This document shows, in pieces, positions 62,501-64,000 of a DNA stretch of 64,000 nucleotides (position 1 is its first letter; every line of letters begins with the position of its first letter). The notes beneath the pieces are model-generated. The model searched no databases. It was given only the letters and a program-made list of their open reading frames with translations, and was not told where the DNA came from. The DNA is from Balanoglossus misakiensis. Its lineage: Eukaryota > Hemichordata. The stretch covers positions 2,542,001 to 2,606,000 of the forward strand of contig CM082587.2 of the NCBI GenBank assembly GCA_040954595.2, given 5' to 3'. Made by a program: the position numbers and the translations under genes.

Positions 62501-64000
62501 TCTCGAAATTTGGTCATTTTTTGAAAAAATCATGGGTTATAGCTCAGGAAAATCGTTAAAAATCGAAGATTTTTCGACTTTGCGAATTTTGAAAATGTGG
62601 TCACTTTTTGAAAAAATCATGGGTTATAGCTCAGGAAAATCGTCAAAAATCGAAGATTTTTCGACTTTGCGAATTTTGAAAATTTGGTCATTTTTTGAAA
62701 AAATCATGGGTTATAGCTCAGGAAAATCGTCAAAAATCGAAGATTTTTCGACTTTGCGAATTTTGAAAATTTGGTCATTTTTTGAAAAAATCATGGGTTA
62801 TAGCTCAGGAAAATCGTCAAAAATCGAAGATTTTTCGACTTTGCGAATTTTGAAAATTTGGTCATTTTTTGAAAAAATCATGGGGTATAGCTCAGGAAAA
62901 TCGTCAAAAATCGAAGATTTTTCGACTTTGCGAATTTTGAAAATTTGGTCATTTTTTGAAAAAATCATGGGTTATAGCTCAGGAAAATCGTCAAAAATCG
63001 AAGATTTTTCGACTTTGCGAATTTTGAAAATTTGGTCATTTTTTGAAAAAATCATGGGTTATAGCTCAGGAAAATCGTCAAAAATCGAAGATTTTTCGAC
63101 TTTGCGAATTTTGAAAATTTGGTCATTTTTTGAAAAAATCATGGGTTATAGCTCAGGAAAATCGTCAAAAATCGAAGATTTTTCGACTTTGCGAATTTTG
63201 AAAATTTGGTCATTTTTTGAAAAAATCATGGGTTATAGCTCAGGAAAATCGTCAAAAATCGAAGATTTTTCGACTTTGCGAAATCTCGAAATTTGGTCAT
63301 TTTTTGAAAAAATCATGGGTTATAGCTCAGGAAAATCGTCAAAAATCGAAGATTTTTCGACTTTGCGAATTTTGAAAATTTGGTCATTTTTTGAAAAAAT
63401 CATGGGTTATAGCTCAGGAAAATCGTCAAAAATCGAAGATTTTTCAACTTTGCGAATTTTGAAAATTTGGTCATTTTTTGAAAAAATCATGGGTTATAGC
63501 TCAGGAAAATCGTCAAAAATCGAAGATTTTTCGACTTTGCGAATTTTGAAAATTTGGTCATTTTTTGAAAAAATCATGGGTTATAGCTCAGGAAAATCGT
63601 CAAAAATCGAAGATTTTTCGACTTTGCGAAATCTCGAAATTTGGTCATTTTTTGAAAAAATCATGGGTTATAGCTCAGGAAAATCGTCAAAAATCGAAGA
63701 TTTTTCGACTTTGCGAAATCTCGAAATTTGGTCATTTTTTGAAAAAATCATGGGTTATAGCTCAGGAAAATCGTCAAAAATCGAAGATTTTTCGACTTTG
63801 CGAATTTTGAAAATTTGGTCATTTTTTGAAAAAATCATGGGTTATAGCTCAGGAAAATCGTCAAAAATCGAAGATTTTTCGACTTTGCGAATTTTGAAAA
63901 TTTGGTCATTTTTTGAAAAAATCATGGGTTATAGCTCAGGAAAATCGTCAAAAATCGAAGATTTTTCGACTTTGCGAATTTTGAAAATTTGATCATTTTT
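47536..64000 (+). repeat. Satellite right arm (87-bp units, plus orientation, ~189 copies, runs off the window)
   Basis: The unit contains ATCATGGGTTATAGCTCAGG, AAAATCGTCAAAAATCGAAG and ATTTTTCGACTTTGCGAA, then either TTTTGAAAATTTGGTC or ATCTCGAAATTTGGTC; this last alternation defines two main unit types. Rare variants mark nested higher-order repeats: 609 bp (7 units) at about 48.2-50.0 kb, 1479 bp (17 units) three times at about 50.7-55.4 kb, about 2.0 kb (23 units) at 55.6/57.6 kb, about 1.3 kb (15 units) at 58.8/60.1 kb and 1653 bp (19 units) near 61.8/63.4 kb. Single-base insertions (about 49633, 55633, 57635, 57824, 58797, 60103) break the long frame, so the open frames are not kept by selection. 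Confidence 0.95.

Noticed and set aside
42449-64000. CRISPR-like array
   Set aside because: Units are contiguous with no unique spacers, and the surrounding genes are eukaryotic with introns.

Overview
This is eukaryotic, almost certainly animal, nuclear DNA. Its genes are split into many short exons joined by GT-AG introns with consistent phases, and they encode metazoan module combinations such as YWTD propellers with EGF and sushi domains. The frequent TACATGTA-like words, the intron sizes and the gene content fit a marine invertebrate, possibly a lancelet, hemichordate or another basal deuterostome, but the species cannot be fixed from the sequence. All exon structures below were assembled by hand from splice signals and reading-frame continuity; no alignment was run.

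Layout. (1) 1-1456, minus: the 5' part of an isopenicillin-N-synthase-like 2-oxoglutarate/Fe(II) dioxygenase (four exons, running off the left edge). (2) 1457-1904: a short divergent promoter with three ATTGG boxes and an NRF1-like palindrome. (3) 1905-8022, plus: a complete 16-exon gene for an 883-residue type I membrane receptor (signal peptide, YWTD propeller, EGF, YWTD propeller, EGF, sushi, EGF, membrane span, short tail). (4) About 8.8-19.9 kb: a repeat-built region. Exon-like blocks with good splice sites are duplicated several times, and between them lies a 6.7-kb minisatellite of 48-bp units with higher-order structure. Diverged single units of the same minisatellite sit inside the flanking duplicated blocks. 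(5) 21682-24119, minus: a complete four-exon TauD/clavaminate-synthase-like dioxygenase (390 residues). (6) 25198-36818, plus: a 15-exon gene for a 1491-residue protein with a basic, proline-rich N-terminus, a likely coiled coil, a very long acidic low-complexity exon and a C-terminal gamma-glutamylcyclotransferase-like domain. The glutamate expected to be catalytic in that domain is apparently replaced by methionine. (7) 36.8-42.4 kb: no recognisable gene. (8) 42.45 kb to the right edge: about 247 copies of an AT-rich 87/88-bp satellite. It reads in one orientation up to about 47535 and in the opposite orientation from there on, so it forms a giant inverted repeat with several nested higher-order periods.

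The genes do not form an obvious pathway. Two unrelated classes of 2-oxoglutarate-dependent oxygenase lie within 24 kb, both on the minus strand, which may be chance. The most unusual material is the repeat architecture. The very long open frames (up to about 2000 codons) across both arrays come from repeat units whose length is a multiple of three and which lack stops in some frames; I do not call them genes.
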